Below, one piece after another: positions 39,971-49,938 of a stretch of 54,780 nucleotides of DNA (position 1 is the first letter of the stretch; the number at the start of each line of letters is the position of its first letter). The stretch is from Chlorobiota bacterium. Lineage in GTDB: Bacteria; Bacteroidota; Bacteroidia; Bacteroidales; F082. The notes beneath the pieces were generated by a model that did no database searches, was not told the origin of the DNA, and saw nothing but the letters and a program-made list of their open reading frames with translations. Location: the NCBI GenBank assembly GCA_030596395.1, contig JAUVKF010000011.1:1-54780 (forward strand). Direction: 5' to 3'. A program made the translations under genes and the position numbers.

Positions 39971-42103
39971 CTATAAATTCTCTTTAAAGTAAATGGCAAT
40001 CTTTTCGTAAAGATAAGCCCTGTCAATTCCCCGCATATTATGTCCATGGCCAGGAAATACGAAATAATCTACCTGTTTTTGTTTGGTGATGGCTTCTTGT
40101 AAAAATACAAGACTCTGCTGCCATACAACGGTTGGGTCCATGGTGCCTTGTATGATCATTAGTTTGCCATCAAGCCTGTCAATTTTATTGATTAGACTGG
40201 CATTTTCGTAACCTTCCGGATTGTCTTGTGGTGTATCCATATAGCGTTCACCGTACATCACTTCGTAATATTTCCAGTCGGTAACCGGGCCACCTGCAAC
40301 ACCCACCTTAAATACATCGGGATTTTTGAGCATCATCATAATTGTTAAAAAACCACCGTAACTCCAACCGTCCACACCAATCCGTTCAGGATCGACAAAA
40401 GGCAGCGATTTAAGATAGTTCACACCAACCATCTGGTCTTTAACTTCTACATCACCCGCATTACGAAAGATTGCCTGCTCAAAATCCCTTCCGCGGTTGG
40501 CAGAACCCCTGTTGTCAAGGGTAATCACAACAAAACCCTGTTGAGCTAAGTAATTGAGAAACAAACCTCCACCACCAAGCCACGAATCGGTTACAAGTTG
40601 AGCATGAGGCCCGCCATAAACATAAACAATAGCCGGATATTTTTTGGATTCATCAAAATTGATGGGTTTGATCAAACGATAATAGAGATCGGTACCATCT
40701 TCTGCTTTTAATGTTGAGATGGTTGTTTCACCCATATTATACTCCACCAGTGGATTCTGATCTTCTTTTACAACCCTTACCGTCTTTCCTTTGTTGTTCA
40801 GCAATTTAACTTCCCTGCTTACGTCTGTACTGCTGTACGAATCGAGGATATATTTGCCGCTTTTGCTGATGTTGGCCCGGTGTGTGCCATTGTCTTGCGA
40901 TACACGAACAATTTCGCCACTTGTAAGATTGACGGAATAAATATCGTTTTGTAAAGGATTCTCTTTCGTGCCACTGAACCAGACTGTTTCTTTGCCAAAA
41001 AAACCAAGAAATTCAGTAACGGCCCACTTCCCATTTGTCAATTGTTTCAGCAACGCACCGTCTGAATCATGCAGATAAAGATGGTTGTAACCATCTCGCT
41101 CACTCAACCAGATAAACTGATTTGGATTTTCAGGCAGGAAATACATCGGTGTTTCAGGTTCAACATATTTGGGATGCATTTCTTCGAAAAGTGTTTTCAC
41201 AAGTATTCCAATTGAAGTGTCATACTGATTCAGTTTCAGATGATTCTGGTCGCGGTTTAAAATGCCGATATAAATGTATTTTTCTTCAGGACCCCAGGTA
41301 ACAGATGTAAGATACAGATCCTTAGGCTCGTCGGTTTTCATGTATATGGTAATATCATTAGCCAGATCATAAACACCCAGCGTTACCTGTTCGCTGGTTT
41401 CACCAGCCATGGGATACTTTGTATTTTCAACTGTACCAATGCGTTTGCTTACATCTACCAGCGGATAGTCAGTCACCATGGTTTCATCTTTCCTGTAAAA
41501 GGCAAGCTTGCTACCATTTGGCGACCAGAAAATACCACCGGTGATGCCAAACTCATTGCGGTGAACAGTTTGCCCGCATACAATACCGGGATCATCTTCA
41601 AATGTTATTTGTTTTACTTCCCCATCTTTAGTATAAAAAAGGTTGTTTTTAATCGTAAAAGCCACATTTGAAGAAGGTCTGTTGAATTCAATATTCCCGG
41701 CAGTATCCGGCACCTGGGTGATCTTTTTCAGTTCGTGTATCCTGAAATTGTATTCATAATAGGTATTACCCGATTTGAAATAACCGGCATCATCTTTATA
41801 CAAATTAATTCGTGGTAAACGCTTCAACGAATCATCACCACCGGCTATCATACCGGTGTTTAACATATCGAGGTCAAACAAAAGCGTTTCAGTACCTCGT
41901 TTAGCCGTTACCTTGTAAATGGCATTTTCTTTCGCAAAAGCATATTGGTCACTATCACCAATCCATTGCAGTTGCGGGATGCTTGCAGGATAAATATCAC
42001 GGTTCATGTAGATGGCATCCTGCAGGGTGAGGAGTTTTTCCTGTGCAGAGATTGAAAGAAAAACAAAAAGTAAAATAAACAGGGTGATGATGGGTTTTTT
42101 CAT
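39971..42103 (-). CDS. S9-family dipeptidyl peptidase (DPP IV-like)
   Basis: A 710-residue exported protein with a signal peptide (MKKPIITLFILLFVFLSISAQ). The N-terminal beta-propeller spans about residues 40-460. The alpha/beta-hydrolase domain carries the catalytic Ser in DGWSYGGFLTIM, Asp in GTMDPTVVWQQ and His in GHGHNMRG. It has the dipeptidyl peptidase IV subfamily layout. It removes dipeptides from peptide N-termini in the periplasm. A repeat (42124-42227) lies just upstream of its start. Confidence 0.92.
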   Translation of the reverse strand: MKKPIITLFILLFVFLSISAQEKLLTLQDAIYMNRDIYPASIPQLQWIGDSDQYAFAKENAIYKVTAKRGTETLLFDLDMLNTGMIAGGDDSLKRLPRINLYKDDAGYFKSGNTYYEYNFRIHELKKITQVPDTAGNIEFNRPSSNVAFTIKNNLFYTKDGEVKQITFEDDPGIVCGQTVHRNEFGITGGIFWSPNGSKLAFYRKDETMVTDYPLVDVSKRIGTVENTKYPMAGETSEQVTLGVYDLANDITIYMKTDEPKDLYLTSVTWGPEEKYIYIGILNRDQNHLKLNQYDTSIGILVKTLFEEMHPKYVEPETPMYFLPENPNQFIWLSERDGYNHLYLHDSDGALLKQLTNGKWAVTEFLGFFGKETVWFSGTKENPLQNDIYSVNLTSGEIVRVSQDNGTHRANISKSGKYILDSYSSTDVSREVKLLNNKGKTVRVVKEDQNPLVEYNMGETTISTLKAEDGTDLYYRLIKPINFDESKKYPAIVYVYGGPHAQLVTDSWLGGGGLFLNYLAQQGFVVITLDNRGSANRGRDFEQAIFRNAGDVEVKDQMVGVNYLKSLPFVDPERIGVDGWSYGGFLTIMMMLKNPDVFKVGVAGGPVTDWKYYEVMYGERYMDTPQDNPEGYENASLINKIDRLDGKLMIIQGTMDPTVVWQQSLVFLQEAITKQKQVDYFVFPGHGHNMRGIDRAYLYEKIAIYFKENL

Positions 42104-42123
42104 AGTTACTTCTTAATTTGATT

Positions 42124-42227
42124 TGTCATCCTGAATGTAACGTAGTGAAATGAGGGATCTCTGCCTAACTTTTTATATTTCACTTATATACTTTAGCGGA
42201 GATCCTTCGCTGTCGCTCAGGATGACA
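42124..42227. repeat. Palindromic element B, copy 2
   Basis: TGTCATCCTGA (42124-42134) and TCAGGATGACA (42217-42227) bound an imperfect palindrome with inner GGATCTCTG / AGATCCTTCGCTG halves. It is the same family as 17907-17997 and 49060-49140. It lies in the GGGPS-S9 peptidase gap. Confidence 0.75.
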
Positions 42228-42276
42228 GTTTCTTTAATAATCGTCAAAATTAATTAAAGTGCTTAAATTGTATTGA

Positions 42277-43008
42277 TCAAGCATTCTGTTTTTTAACAAC
42301 TTCAGCAAATTCGCTGATTAATTCAGGCGCCTCTTCGAAACGATTACCTACTACTGCAACATCAGCTCCGGCTTCAAAAACGCCATTCAGTTTTGCAGCA
42401 TTACGAATGCCACCACCAATGATCAAAGGGATTTCGATTGATTGTTTGACAAAAGTGATCATCTCTTCGGGTATGGTTGTTTCTGCTCCACTTCCGGCAT
42501 CCATAAATATGATTTTCAAGCCCAGCATTTCACCGGCCATGGCCGTACAGGCAGCAATGTCCTTTTTGTCGTTGGGGATGGGGAAAGAGTTGCTCATATA
42601 AGAAACTGCTGTGGGCCTGCCGCTGTCAATAAGCATATAACCGGTGGAGATGGTTTCCAAACCCGAAAGTTTGATGTAAGGTGCAGCCAACACATGCATA
42701 CCAATTAACATATCAGGATTCCGCCCTGAAATGAGTGAAAGAAAAAGCATGGCATCGGCGTTGCGGGCAATCTGATATGTATTTCCCGGAAATAAAACAA
42801 CAGGGATATCACTGTTTTCTTTGAGTGTTTTTACACAATGAAAAAGCATATCGCTGGTCAGTAGACTTCCTCCAACAAATAGAAAATCCACCCCAGCTTT
42901 TTGTGCAATTTTAGCTGTTTTTTCCAGTTGTTCAGGCGATTGTTTATCGGGGTCAATAAGAACAGCCAGTTGCTTTTGACGCTTAAGAAAATGTTCGATG
43001 GTTTTCAT
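42277..43008 (-). CDS. Geranylgeranylglyceryl phosphate synthase family protein (GGGPS/PcrB-like)
   Basis: About 243 residues starting MKTIEHFLKRQKQLAVLIDPDK. This is a TIM-barrel prenyltransferase-like protein. Diagnostic segments are LIDPDKQSPEQL, DFLFVGGSLL, PVVLFPGNTYQIA, IFMDAGSGAETTI and LIIGGGIRNAAKL. Bacteroidota members are homologues of archaeal GGGP synthases. The ORF extends to 43026, but a TAAATTTG box overlaps that region, so the ATG at 43008 is preferred. The product chain length cannot be judged here. Confidence 0.87.
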   Translation of the reverse strand: MKTIEHFLKRQKQLAVLIDPDKQSPEQLEKTAKIAQKAGVDFLFVGGSLLTSDMLFHCVKTLKENSDIPVVLFPGNTYQIARNADAMLFLSLISGRNPDMLIGMHVLAAPYIKLSGLETISTGYMLIDSGRPTAVSYMSNSFPIPNDKKDIAACTAMAGEMLGLKIIFMDAGSGAETTIPEEMITFVKQSIEIPLIIGGGIRNAAKLNGVFEAGADVAVVGNRFEEAPELISEFAEVVKKQNA

Positions 43009-43023
43009 ATGGTTGCTTTTGGG

Positions 43024-43031
43024 CAAATTTA
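43024..43031 (-). promoter_or_regulatory. -7 box for the GGGPS gene
   Basis: Minus-strand TAAATTTG, about 15 bp before the ATG at 43008. Confidence 0.5.
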
Positions 43032-43102
43032 GGAAAAAATAATAGGGTTTGAATTCAAAAAAAAAGTGCGGATTTTAATATGATAAATTCAATTTTTTTA
43101 GA

Positions 43103-43150
43103 TTGGATTACAAATCCAAGACACTTTACTTTCAGATTACAAATCTGAAA
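43103..43150. repeat. Pair of GATTACAAATC palindromes
   Basis: TTGGATTACAAATCCAA (43103-43119) and TTTCAGATTACAAATCTGAAA (43130-43150) share the GATTACAAATC core with different arms. They lie downstream of metF. They look like members of a dispersed palindrome family. Confidence 0.7.
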
Positions 43151-43181
43151 GAGCGCGAGCCCACTCAGCGGGATTTGGAGA

Positions 43182-44141
43182 TTAAAACACCGCTTTAGCA
43201 ATTTTCTGAATATTATCTGATTTACCCATTGTATAGTAATGTAGTACTGGAACTCCAAATTCCTTCAGCTCTTTCGATTGCTGAATAGCCCAATCAACAC
43301 CAACCTGACGGACCTGTTTGTTGTCATCGCATTTAAGTATTTCTTTAACAAGGTCAGATGGTATGTCAACGTTAAAAGTTTTTGGAATGGATAAGAGTTG
43401 ATCTCTGGTTGAAATGGGTTTCAGGCCGGGAATTATCGGAACTTCAATACCTTCCTTCCGGCAACGCTTAACGAAATCAAAATATTTTTGGTTATCGTAA
43501 AACATTTGTGTAACGATATAATGTGCCCCTGCTTCAACTTTCTTTTTCAGAAAATGCAGGTCGCTATCCAAATTGGGCGATTCACTATGTTTTTCAGGAT
43601 ATCCTGCAATACCAACACAAAAATTCATTGAGCGCGTGTTTAGTAATTCCTCATCAAGATAAATAGCTTTGTTGAGGTTGCTGATCTGTTTTACAAGTTC
43701 AACAGCATATACATTTCCATCCGGTTCAGGCACGAACTTTTTTGTACCTACCTGTGGGTCACCCCGAACAGCAAGCACATCATTGATTCCTAAAAACTGT
43801 AAATCAATAAGTGCGTTTTCGGTTTCTTCGCGGGTAAATCCGCCACAAATAATGTGCGGAACAATAGCGATCTTGTAAAAATACCTGATTGCAGCAGCAA
43901 TACCAACTGTTCCGGGCCGTTTTCTCACCGTGTGCTTTTTCATCAATCCATTGGGCAGGTTTTCATAAACCACCTCTTGCTGGTGATATGTGATGTTGAT
44001 GAAAGACGGGTTGAATTCAATCAGTGGATCAATGTTCTCCTGAATCGATTCAAAATCCTGGCCTTTCAACGGGGGCAACAATTCAAAAGAAAAGAGTGTT
44101 TTTTTTGCTTTGTCTATATGTTCGGTTACAGATTGTTCCAT
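43182..44141 (-). CDS. metF: Methylenetetrahydrofolate reductase
   Basis: A 319-residue TIM-barrel flavoprotein. FSFELLPPLKG (Glu near the FAD), NITYHQQEVVY, VPHIICGGFTREE, NDVLAVRGDPQVG and YIVTQMFYDNQKYF are family hallmarks. It supplies 5-methyl-THF to MetH, encoded two genes upstream. Its start lies inside the ATPase gene (16-bp overlap). It is separated from metH by that ATPase. Confidence 0.94.
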   Translation of the reverse strand: MEQSVTEHIDKAKKTLFSFELLPPLKGQDFESIQENIDPLIEFNPSFINITYHQQEVVYENLPNGLMKKHTVRKRPGTVGIAAAIRYFYKIAIVPHIICGGFTREETENALIDLQFLGINDVLAVRGDPQVGTKKFVPEPDGNVYAVELVKQISNLNKAIYLDEELLNTRSMNFCVGIAGYPEKHSESPNLDSDLHFLKKKVEAGAHYIVTQMFYDNQKYFDFVKRCRKEGIEVPIIPGLKPISTRDQLLSIPKTFNVDIPSDLVKEILKCDDNKQVRQVGVDWAIQQSKELKEFGVPVLHYYTMGKSDNIQKIAKAVF

Positions 44142-45292
44142 ATTTGTTTGTCATAAGATTGATTAAAAAATTGTTTTTTAAACCAGATTTCAAATGCCGG
44201 ATCTAAAAAACTTACAGAACCCCTAGTGTTGTCTACGATATCATTCTTTATAAGTACCGCTTTATTTTTAAGCACATTTCTCGGTGTGCCCAATTTATAT
44301 TTCTGCATAACATCGGTACTTGTAAATTGAATCTCATTGGAAGCAACAGCTTTTAGCAAGTTAAGTTGTGTGGGACTCATGGTTTCTATCTCTTTTTGAT
44401 AAAAAGGAGTATTCGCATTAATAACTTCAACGAGCGCTTTTTTTATTTCTGCAATGGTGGCATTTTTACCGGTTAAATTCAAAGTATACTGGGCAAGTTG
44501 TTGAACATACCACGGATGATTTTTCATCAATTTTGGGATTATTTCAGCATCCGTTTTTTCAATTACCTTTCCTGTTTTAACAAATCCACTGACTATAAAA
44601 CGAATCCAGTCTTTCGTATTTATTTTGTCCAGAAGGATGATATCGCCAAAACGGTAAAACGGTTTTGACGGATTATTGAAGATCTCGGTCATCATGTGGC
44701 GTTTACTTCCATACAGGCAATAAGTAACGTGTTTTTGGCGCTGCCAGGTAGCCCTCATTTTTTTCTCAAATTCAAGGAACCCGGGATAAGAAGCAATATT
44801 CTGAAATTCATCGAGACAAATGATAAATTGAAAATTTTTCTTTTTGGCTATTACTTCGGGGAGGTTCAGAATTTCATCGGAATGGCTTTTCAACTCTTCC
44901 CATTCAAAACTTAAACTAAAATCCGAATACGGATCAACGCCAAAGCTCATTTTCGGAATTAATAGTTTGAAAAAGACCTTGCTGTTTTTTATCCATTCTT
45001 CCCATTTGTTTGATGAAACTTTAATGATTTCACGTGCAAAAGTTTCCAGAAAATCTTTTTCGGTATTCACAGAAAACAGATCAATGATTATTGTCCTGTG
45101 ATCCTTATTTTTCCGGTTAATATCGTTTACAACTTTTTCGACTAAAGAGGATTTTCCCCATCTCCTGGGGGAAATAATCATTGTATTTATACCTTGAATA
45201 AGGTTGTTGTAGAGCTTTTTTATTTCTTTTTTTCTGTTTGTAAAAGCTTCAGAACTAACTGTATTTCCATAAATGAAAGGTGAATCAATCAT
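44126..45292 (-). CDS. AAA-type ATPase (PF01637-like) inserted between metH and metF
   Basis: A 388-residue P-loop protein: YGNTVSSEAFTNRKKEIKKLYNNL at the start, Walker A-like ISPRRWGKSSLVEKV, Walker B FIICLDEFQNIAS, sensor region TYCLYGSKRHMMTEIF. A C-terminal winged-helix-like part (LNLLKAVASNEIQFTSTDVM...LGTPRNVLKNKAVL) follows. It matches the archaeal-ATPase-like family seen in many Bacteroidota, often as lineage-specific paralogues. No known methionine role. The metF start overlaps its end by 16 bp. Confidence 0.87.
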   Translation of the reverse strand: MIDSPFIYGNTVSSEAFTNRKKEIKKLYNNLIQGINTMIISPRRWGKSSLVEKVVNDINRKNKDHRTIIIDLFSVNTEKDFLETFAREIIKVSSNKWEEWIKNSKVFFKLLIPKMSFGVDPYSDFSLSFEWEELKSHSDEILNLPEVIAKKKNFQFIICLDEFQNIASYPGFLEFEKKMRATWQRQKHVTYCLYGSKRHMMTEIFNNPSKPFYRFGDIILLDKINTKDWIRFIVSGFVKTGKVIEKTDAEIIPKLMKNHPWYVQQLAQYTLNLTGKNATIAEIKKALVEVINANTPFYQKEIETMSPTQLNLLKAVASNEIQFTSTDVMQKYKLGTPRNVLKNKAVLIKNDIVDNTRGSVSFLDPAFEIWFKKQFFNQSYDKQIWNNL

Positions 45293-45315
45293 TGTTTAAA
45301 TTTATTATAATGATA

Positions 45316-45360
45316 CTAACTGGTATAATACCTTTAGGTATAATACACAAAGGTATAAAG
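45316..45360. repeat. Short reiterated GGTATAA sequence
   Basis: The stretch GGTATAATACC...AGGTATAATAC...AGGTATAAAG reiterates a GGTATAA unit between metH and the ATPase gene. It contains the -7 box at 45348 and may be an operator or a tandem remnant. Confidence 0.4.
45348..45355 (-). promoter_or_regulatory. -7 box for the ATPase gene
   Basis: Minus-strand TACCTTTG, about 56 bp before the ATG. It suggests the ATPase and metF are transcribed at least partly apart from metH. Confidence 0.45.
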
Positions 45361-45400
45361 TTATTTATTCATCTTACGAAACGAATTTTATTTTTCAAAC

Positions 45401-48400
45401 TTAAGCCAGATTTGCTGGCATAATTTTTCTAAGAAACTCAACAGTCACCCCTTTTCGCTTTGCGTAATCTTCCAGTTGGTCGGACAGCAGTTTACCAACA
45501 TTGAAATATTGTGAATCAGGATGAGCGAAATAATAACCGCTTACCGAAGCTGCCGGGTACATGGCATAATTTTCAGTCAGTTTCACATCGATGTTTTCTT
45601 CAATATCAAGAAGGTCAAAAAGTTTTCTTTTTTCAGAATGTTCAGGACAGGCAGGATAACCCGGAGCAGGCCTGATGCCCCTGTACTTTTCCCGAAGGAT
45701 ATCAGTTAGTTCCAGGTTTTTATCTTTTGCATATCCCCAGTATTCTTTTCTTACCTGTAAGTGCAGAAGCTCGGCAAATGCTTCAGCAAGGCGGTCGGCT
45801 AAAACCTTCAGCATGATGGCGCTGTAATCATCATGGTCTTGTTCAAACCTCTTGATGTGTTTTTCTATTCCAATTCCGGTCGTAATCACAAAGGCTCCGA
45901 TATAGTCTGTAACTCCGGATTCTATAGGTGCAATAAAATCAGACAAACATAGATTAGGTAAGTTTTCTGTTTTTTCTTCCTGGTTTCTAAGGAATTCAAA
46001 GGACACATTTTCTTCCGTTAGACTAACAACATCAATTGTTGAATTAGCCGGAAATATACCAAATGCGGCATTAGCAGTAAGCCATTTTTCTTTTACGATT
46101 ATATCGAGCATTTTCTTGGCATCGTCAAACAACTTCCTGGCTTCTTCACCTTTTACCGGGTCATCGAAAATCGCCGGATATTTGCCATTTAGCTTCCAGG
46201 CATGGAAGAAGAAGGTCCAGTTGATATACTGCCTGATCTCGTCCAGTGGAAATTCAGTGATTACCTTTTTGCCCTGAAAATTTGGTGTTTTAATAAGGGT
46301 CTGGTTCCAATCTGGTTTAAAACTGTTTTTCCTGGCATCAGCCAAACTGATGTAGGCTTTATCTTTTCTTCCCCTTTCGTGTTTTTGCCTGAGGGAAGTA
46401 TATTCTTCCTTCACATCATCTATAAAAGTATTCTTTTCAGGCGAAAGTAGTTTACTGGCCACGCCTATCACTTTTGATGCATCGCGCACATGCACGATTG
46501 GTTGGTCGTAATTAGGGTCAATTTTTACGGCTGTATGAATGGCTGAAGTTGTGGCACCTCCAATGAGTAATGGGATACCCATTTTTTTGCGAGTCATTTC
46601 TTTTGCAACATATACCATCTCTTCCAACGAAGGTGTAATCAAACCACTTAGACCCAAAATATCTGCATCTTCTTTTTCAACGACTTCCAGGATCTTTTCT
46701 GCCGGAACCATTACACCCAGATCGATTACCTCGTAATTGTTACAGGCTAAAACCACACCAACAATATTTTTACCAATATCGTGTACATCACCTTTCACTG
46801 TTGCCAATACGATTTTCCCAGCATTGCTTTGTCCTTCAGCTTTTTCGGCCTCAATGTAGGGAAGGAGACAGGATACTGCTTTTTTCATCACGCGGGCACT
46901 TTTTACCACCTGTGGCAGGAACATCTTTCCCGAACCAAAAAGGTCGCCTACTGTATTCATTCCATCCATCAGTGGTTGCTCGATGACATTAATGGCCTGC
47001 GGAAGTTTTTGTCGGGCTTCTTCCACATCTGCTTCAATAAAGTCAGTAATACCTCTGACTAATGCATGACTGAGCCTGGATTCAACAGGTTCTTTTCTCC
47101 ATTCGTCTTCTTTCTCTTCGCGCTTGCTTCCTTCGTCTTTGATCTTATCAGCAAATACAAGCAATCGTTCAGTTGCATCTTTCCTGCGATTCAACACCAC
47201 ATCTTCAACAAGCGTTTTCAAATCGGGAGGTATCTCATCATAGATTTGCAACATGCCGGGGTTCACAATGCCCATGTCCATACCGGCTTTTATGGCATGA
47301 TACAAAAAGACTGAATGAATAGCTTCCCGAACCGTATCATTTCCGCGAAAGGAAAAGGAGAGGTTGCTCACACCGCCACTAACTTTGACATAAGGGAGAT
47401 TTTGTTTGATCCACTTTGTCGCTTTGATGAAATCAACAGCATAATTATTGTGCTCATCAATACCTGTCCCGATAGCAAGGATATTGGGATCGAAGATGAT
47501 ATCTTCAGGCGGGAACTGAACATTTTCGGTCAGTAGAAGATAAGCTCGTTTGCAAATTTCAATACGCCTTTCAAAAGATGCAGCCTGCCCTTTTTCATCA
47601 AATGCCATGATGACAACCGCCGCACCGTAATTCCTTATTTTTTTGGCATGTTCAATAAATTCTTCTTCTCCGTTTTTCAGGCTGATGGAATTCACGATAC
47701 TTTTCCCCTGTACACATTTCAATCCGGCTTCAATCACTTCCCATTTTGAAGAGTCGATCATTATTGGAAGTCTGGATATTTCAGGTTCAGATGCCAGCAT
47801 ATTCAGAAATTTCACCATCTCATTTTTGGCATCCAGCATGCCATCATCGAGGTTTACATCGAGTATTTGTGCGCCACCCTCCACCTGGTGACGTGCCACG
47901 CTTAAAGCATCTTCATACTTACCTTCACGGATCAGGCGTGCAAATTTTCTTGATCCACTTACGTTTGTTCTTTCGCCAATATTGATGAAGTTTTTTTCTT
48001 TGTCAATTTTTAAAGGTTCAAGTCCGCTGATTTCGGTAACCGGCTTAATTTGAGGAATCCTTCTTGCATTGGATCTGGCGGCTATTTCTGCAATCTCACG
48101 AATATGGTCAGGGGTGGTTCCGCAGCAACCCCCAACAATGTTCACAAATTGATTTTCAGCGAAATCCATGATATGCAATCCCATTTGATGGGGTGTTTCA
48201 TCGTACTCGCCAAACTGGTTGGGCAAACCGGCATTGGGATAAACACTTACATTAAATGGTGCAATGTTTGAAAGTTCCTCAAGGTAAGGCCTGATTTGTT
48301 CGGCACCCAAAGAGCAGTTTAAGCCAACGCTTAGTAAATCAATATGTGAAACGGAGGTAAAGAAAGCTTCCAATGTTTGACCCGATAAAGTTCTTCCGCT

Positions 48401-49045
48401 GGCATCAGCAATAGTTCCCGAAACCATCACAGCAATTTTTTCCCCCCTTTCTTCCATCAGATCATTGATCGCGTACAGGGCTGCTTTGCCATTCAATGTA
48501 TCAAAAATGGTTTCAACCAATAAAATATCAGCCCCGCCTTCAAGTAACGCTTTGGCTTGCTCAAAGTAGTTTTCGCGCAGTTCATCAAAAGATACATTCC
48601 TAAAACCGGGGTCGTTTACTTCGGGTGACATGGAAGCAGTTTTATTGGTTGGCCCCATAGCGCCTGCTACAAAACGGGGTTTATCGGGATTCTGTTTTGT
48701 AAACTTATCAGCGGCTTGCTTAGCAATTTGTGCTGCTTTCAGATTGATTTCATATACGTAATTCTCAAGGGCATAATCGCTTTGCGATATTCTTGTTCCA
48801 TTAAAGGTATTGGTTTCAATGATATCGGCACCTGCTTCGAGATAGGCTTCGTGTATTTCACGGATGATGTGTGGTTGGGTAATATTGAGAAGGTCGTTGT
48901 TGCCTTTCAGTAATTGCTGTACATCCTTAAACTGTTCTCCACGATGGTCTTCCTCTTCCAGTTTATACCGCTGGATCATCGTCCCCATTGCTCCATCAAG
49001 GACGAGGATGCGTTTTTCTAGTTCTTGTTTTATAGATGGTTTCAT
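45401..49045 (-). CDS. metH: Cobalamin-dependent methionine synthase
   Basis: About 1214 residues starting [23 protein letters not shown]. The Hcy domain has zinc ligands in LNCSLG and [10 protein letters not shown]. Then come the pterin-binding domain ([19 protein letters not shown]), the B12 cap, and the cobalamin domain with [15 protein letters not shown] (the DxHxxG Co-ligand motif). The C-terminal activation domain has [12 protein letters not shown]. It transfers a methyl group from 5-methyl-THF to homocysteine. The GTG at 49075 in a longer frame lies in a repeat; the ATG at 49045 is preferred. A SAM-I riboswitch lies upstream. Confidence 0.95.
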   Translation of the reverse strand: MKPSIKQELEKRILVLDGAMGTMIQRYKLEEEDHRGEQFKDVQQLLKGNNDLLNITQPHIIREIHEAYLEAGADIIETNTFNGTRISQSDYALENYVYEINLKAAQIAKQAADKFTKQNPDKPRFVAGAMGPTNKTASMSPEVNDPGFRNVSFDELRENYFEQAKALLEGGADILLVETIFDTLNGKAALYAINDLMEERGEKIAVMVSGTIADASGRTLSGQTLEAFFTSVSHIDLLSVGLNCSLGAEQIRPYLEELSNIAPFNVSVYPNAGLPNQFGEYDETPHQMGLHIMDFAENQFVNIVGGCCGTTPDHIREIAEIAARSNARRIPQIKPVTEISGLEPLKIDKEKNFINIGERTNVSGSRKFARLIREGKYEDALSVARHQVEGGAQILDVNLDDGMLDAKNEMVKFLNMLASEPEISRLPIMIDSSKWEVIEAGLKCVQGKSIVNSISLKNGEEEFIEHAKKIRNYGAAVVIMAFDEKGQAASFERRIEICKRAYLLLTENVQFPPEDIIFDPNILAIGTGIDEHNNYAVDFIKATKWIKQNLPYVKVSGGVSNLSFSFRGNDTVREAIHSVFLYHAIKAGMDMGIVNPGMLQIYDEIPPDLKTLVEDVVLNRRKDATERLLVFADKIKDEGSKREEKEDEWRKEPVESRLSHALVRGITDFIEADVEEARQKLPQAINVIEQPLMDGMNTVGDLFGSGKMFLPQVVKSARVMKKAVSCLLPYIEAEKAEGQSNAGKIVLATVKGDVHDIGKNIVGVVLACNNYEVIDLGVMVPAEKILEVVEKEDADILGLSGLITPSLEEMVYVAKEMTRKKMGIPLLIGGATTSAIHTAVKIDPNYDQPIVHVRDASKVIGVASKLLSPEKNTFIDDVKEEYTSLRQKHERGRKDKAYISLADARKNSFKPDWNQTLIKTPNFQGKKVITEFPLDEIRQYINWTFFFHAWKLNGKYPAIFDDPVKGEEARKLFDDAKKMLDIIVKEKWLTANAAFGIFPANSTIDVVSLTEENVSFEFLRNQEEKTENLPNLCLSDFIAPIESGVTDYIGAFVITTGIGIEKHIKRFEQDHDDYSAIMLKVLADRLAEAFAELLHLQVRKEYWGYAKDKNLELTDILREKYRGIRPAPGYPACPEHSEKRKLFDLLDIEENIDVKLTENYAMYPAASVSGYYFAHPDSQYFNVGKLLSDQLEDYAKRKGVTVEFLRKIMPANLA

Positions 49046-49059
49046 TTTTTCTTCGTCAT

Positions 49060-49140
49060 TATCATTCTGATCCACCAGTTGGCGGAGAAGAATCTTTATG
49101 AATCATTTTAAAGATATTTCGCTGCGCTCAATATGACAAA
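49060..49140. repeat. Palindromic element B, copy 3, between riboswitch and metH start
   Basis: ATCATTCTGATCCACCAGTTGGCGGAGAAGAATC closely matches the copy at 17907. The other arm, TCAATATGACA, closes it. It lies between the SAM aptamer and the metH start codon. Given as two runs: ATCATTCTGATCC, then GGAGAAGAATC. Confidence 0.7.
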
Positions 49141-49186
49141 ATTAATGTCAATTAGTAATAATAAACCAATCATTAGTTAATATTCA

Positions 49187-49300
49187 ATTTATCATTTCCC
49201 CGAACATACAGGGTTAGGTCTTGGCACCTTTTTCCTTCATGTGACGGAAAGGTTGCCAGGGCTTCGCAGAGCCTAATCTCTCCACCCTTCTTTATAAATC
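49187..49300 (-). promoter_or_regulatory. SAM-I riboswitch (S-box) upstream of metH
   Basis: Read on the minus strand: GATTTATA opens P1; AAGGGTGGAGAGATTAGGCT and GCGAAGCCCTGGCAACC match the S-box P2 region; AAGGTGCCAAGACCTAACCC matches the P3/P4 junction. GATAAAT closes P1 with the 5' ATTTATC partner. It lies ~140 nt upstream of metH and points the right way. Known class: SAM-sensing leader that lowers methionine-gene expression. Confidence 0.88.
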
Positions 49301-49337
49301 AAAAAGCCTCAGGAAAGAGGATTTGAATTATGAAACA

Positions 49338-49938
49338 AATGTAAACGATTTTTTAAAACCGCCGGTTTTCACTGATTAGGATACCAGCGAAATAACAAAA
49401 TACTTTATAAAAATCATGTTTATCCGATAGCAAAACCTGTTTTTGATATTACCTTTATACTTCCATTTAGTGTTAAAATGCAAAACATTAACCAAATAGG
49501 CAGATTTTTCCAGATATTTATATTGTATCTATTTGATATAATGCGTTTTACCCCCCCCCCTGTCTGTCCGTAGCTTTAGCGAAGGCAGGCCCCTCTCTCC
49601 ACCGAAGCTTCAGCGTAGGCTGGCCCTGTTCGCCGAAACCCTGGATAAGGCGAACCCGTTTAAATTTTACCATAGCAAAGGCCAACCTTTCCATCCACCT
49701 TAGTTTTCAAAAAATCAGCCGCCCCTCTCTTACAACGAATACTACACAATTGCTCATGAATAACTATATAATAATCATAACTATACATTTACTCGGCAAA
49801 AACAAATTCATTTTTTTCGGCCATCCTGCATAGTGTATATTGTTGTTGGGTGGCCGGGTTAATTTGAAAACCGTGAATAATTCAATTCTTTATTAATCAA
49901 AATAGTTTTTATCAAATCACTATCAAAAAAATAAAATT
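49338..49938. other. 600-bp intergenic region with repeats
   Basis: No gene is seen between the riboswitch and the secreted gene at 49939. It holds a C10 run (49551-49560), two copies of a CGTAGCTTTAGCGAAGGC-like unit (49569-49591, 49603-49625) and a GTTCGCC...GGCGAAC hairpin (49628-49655). The rest is AT-rich. Confidence 0.7.
49569..49655. repeat. Two direct repeat units and a hairpin
   Basis: CGTAGCTTTAGCGAAGGCAG (49569-) and CGAAGCTTCAGCGTAGGCTG (49603-) are near-identical units 34 bp apart. A GTTCGCC / GGCGAAC hairpin (49628-49655) follows. The units resemble other GC-rich dispersed repeats of Bacteroidota. Confidence 0.6.
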
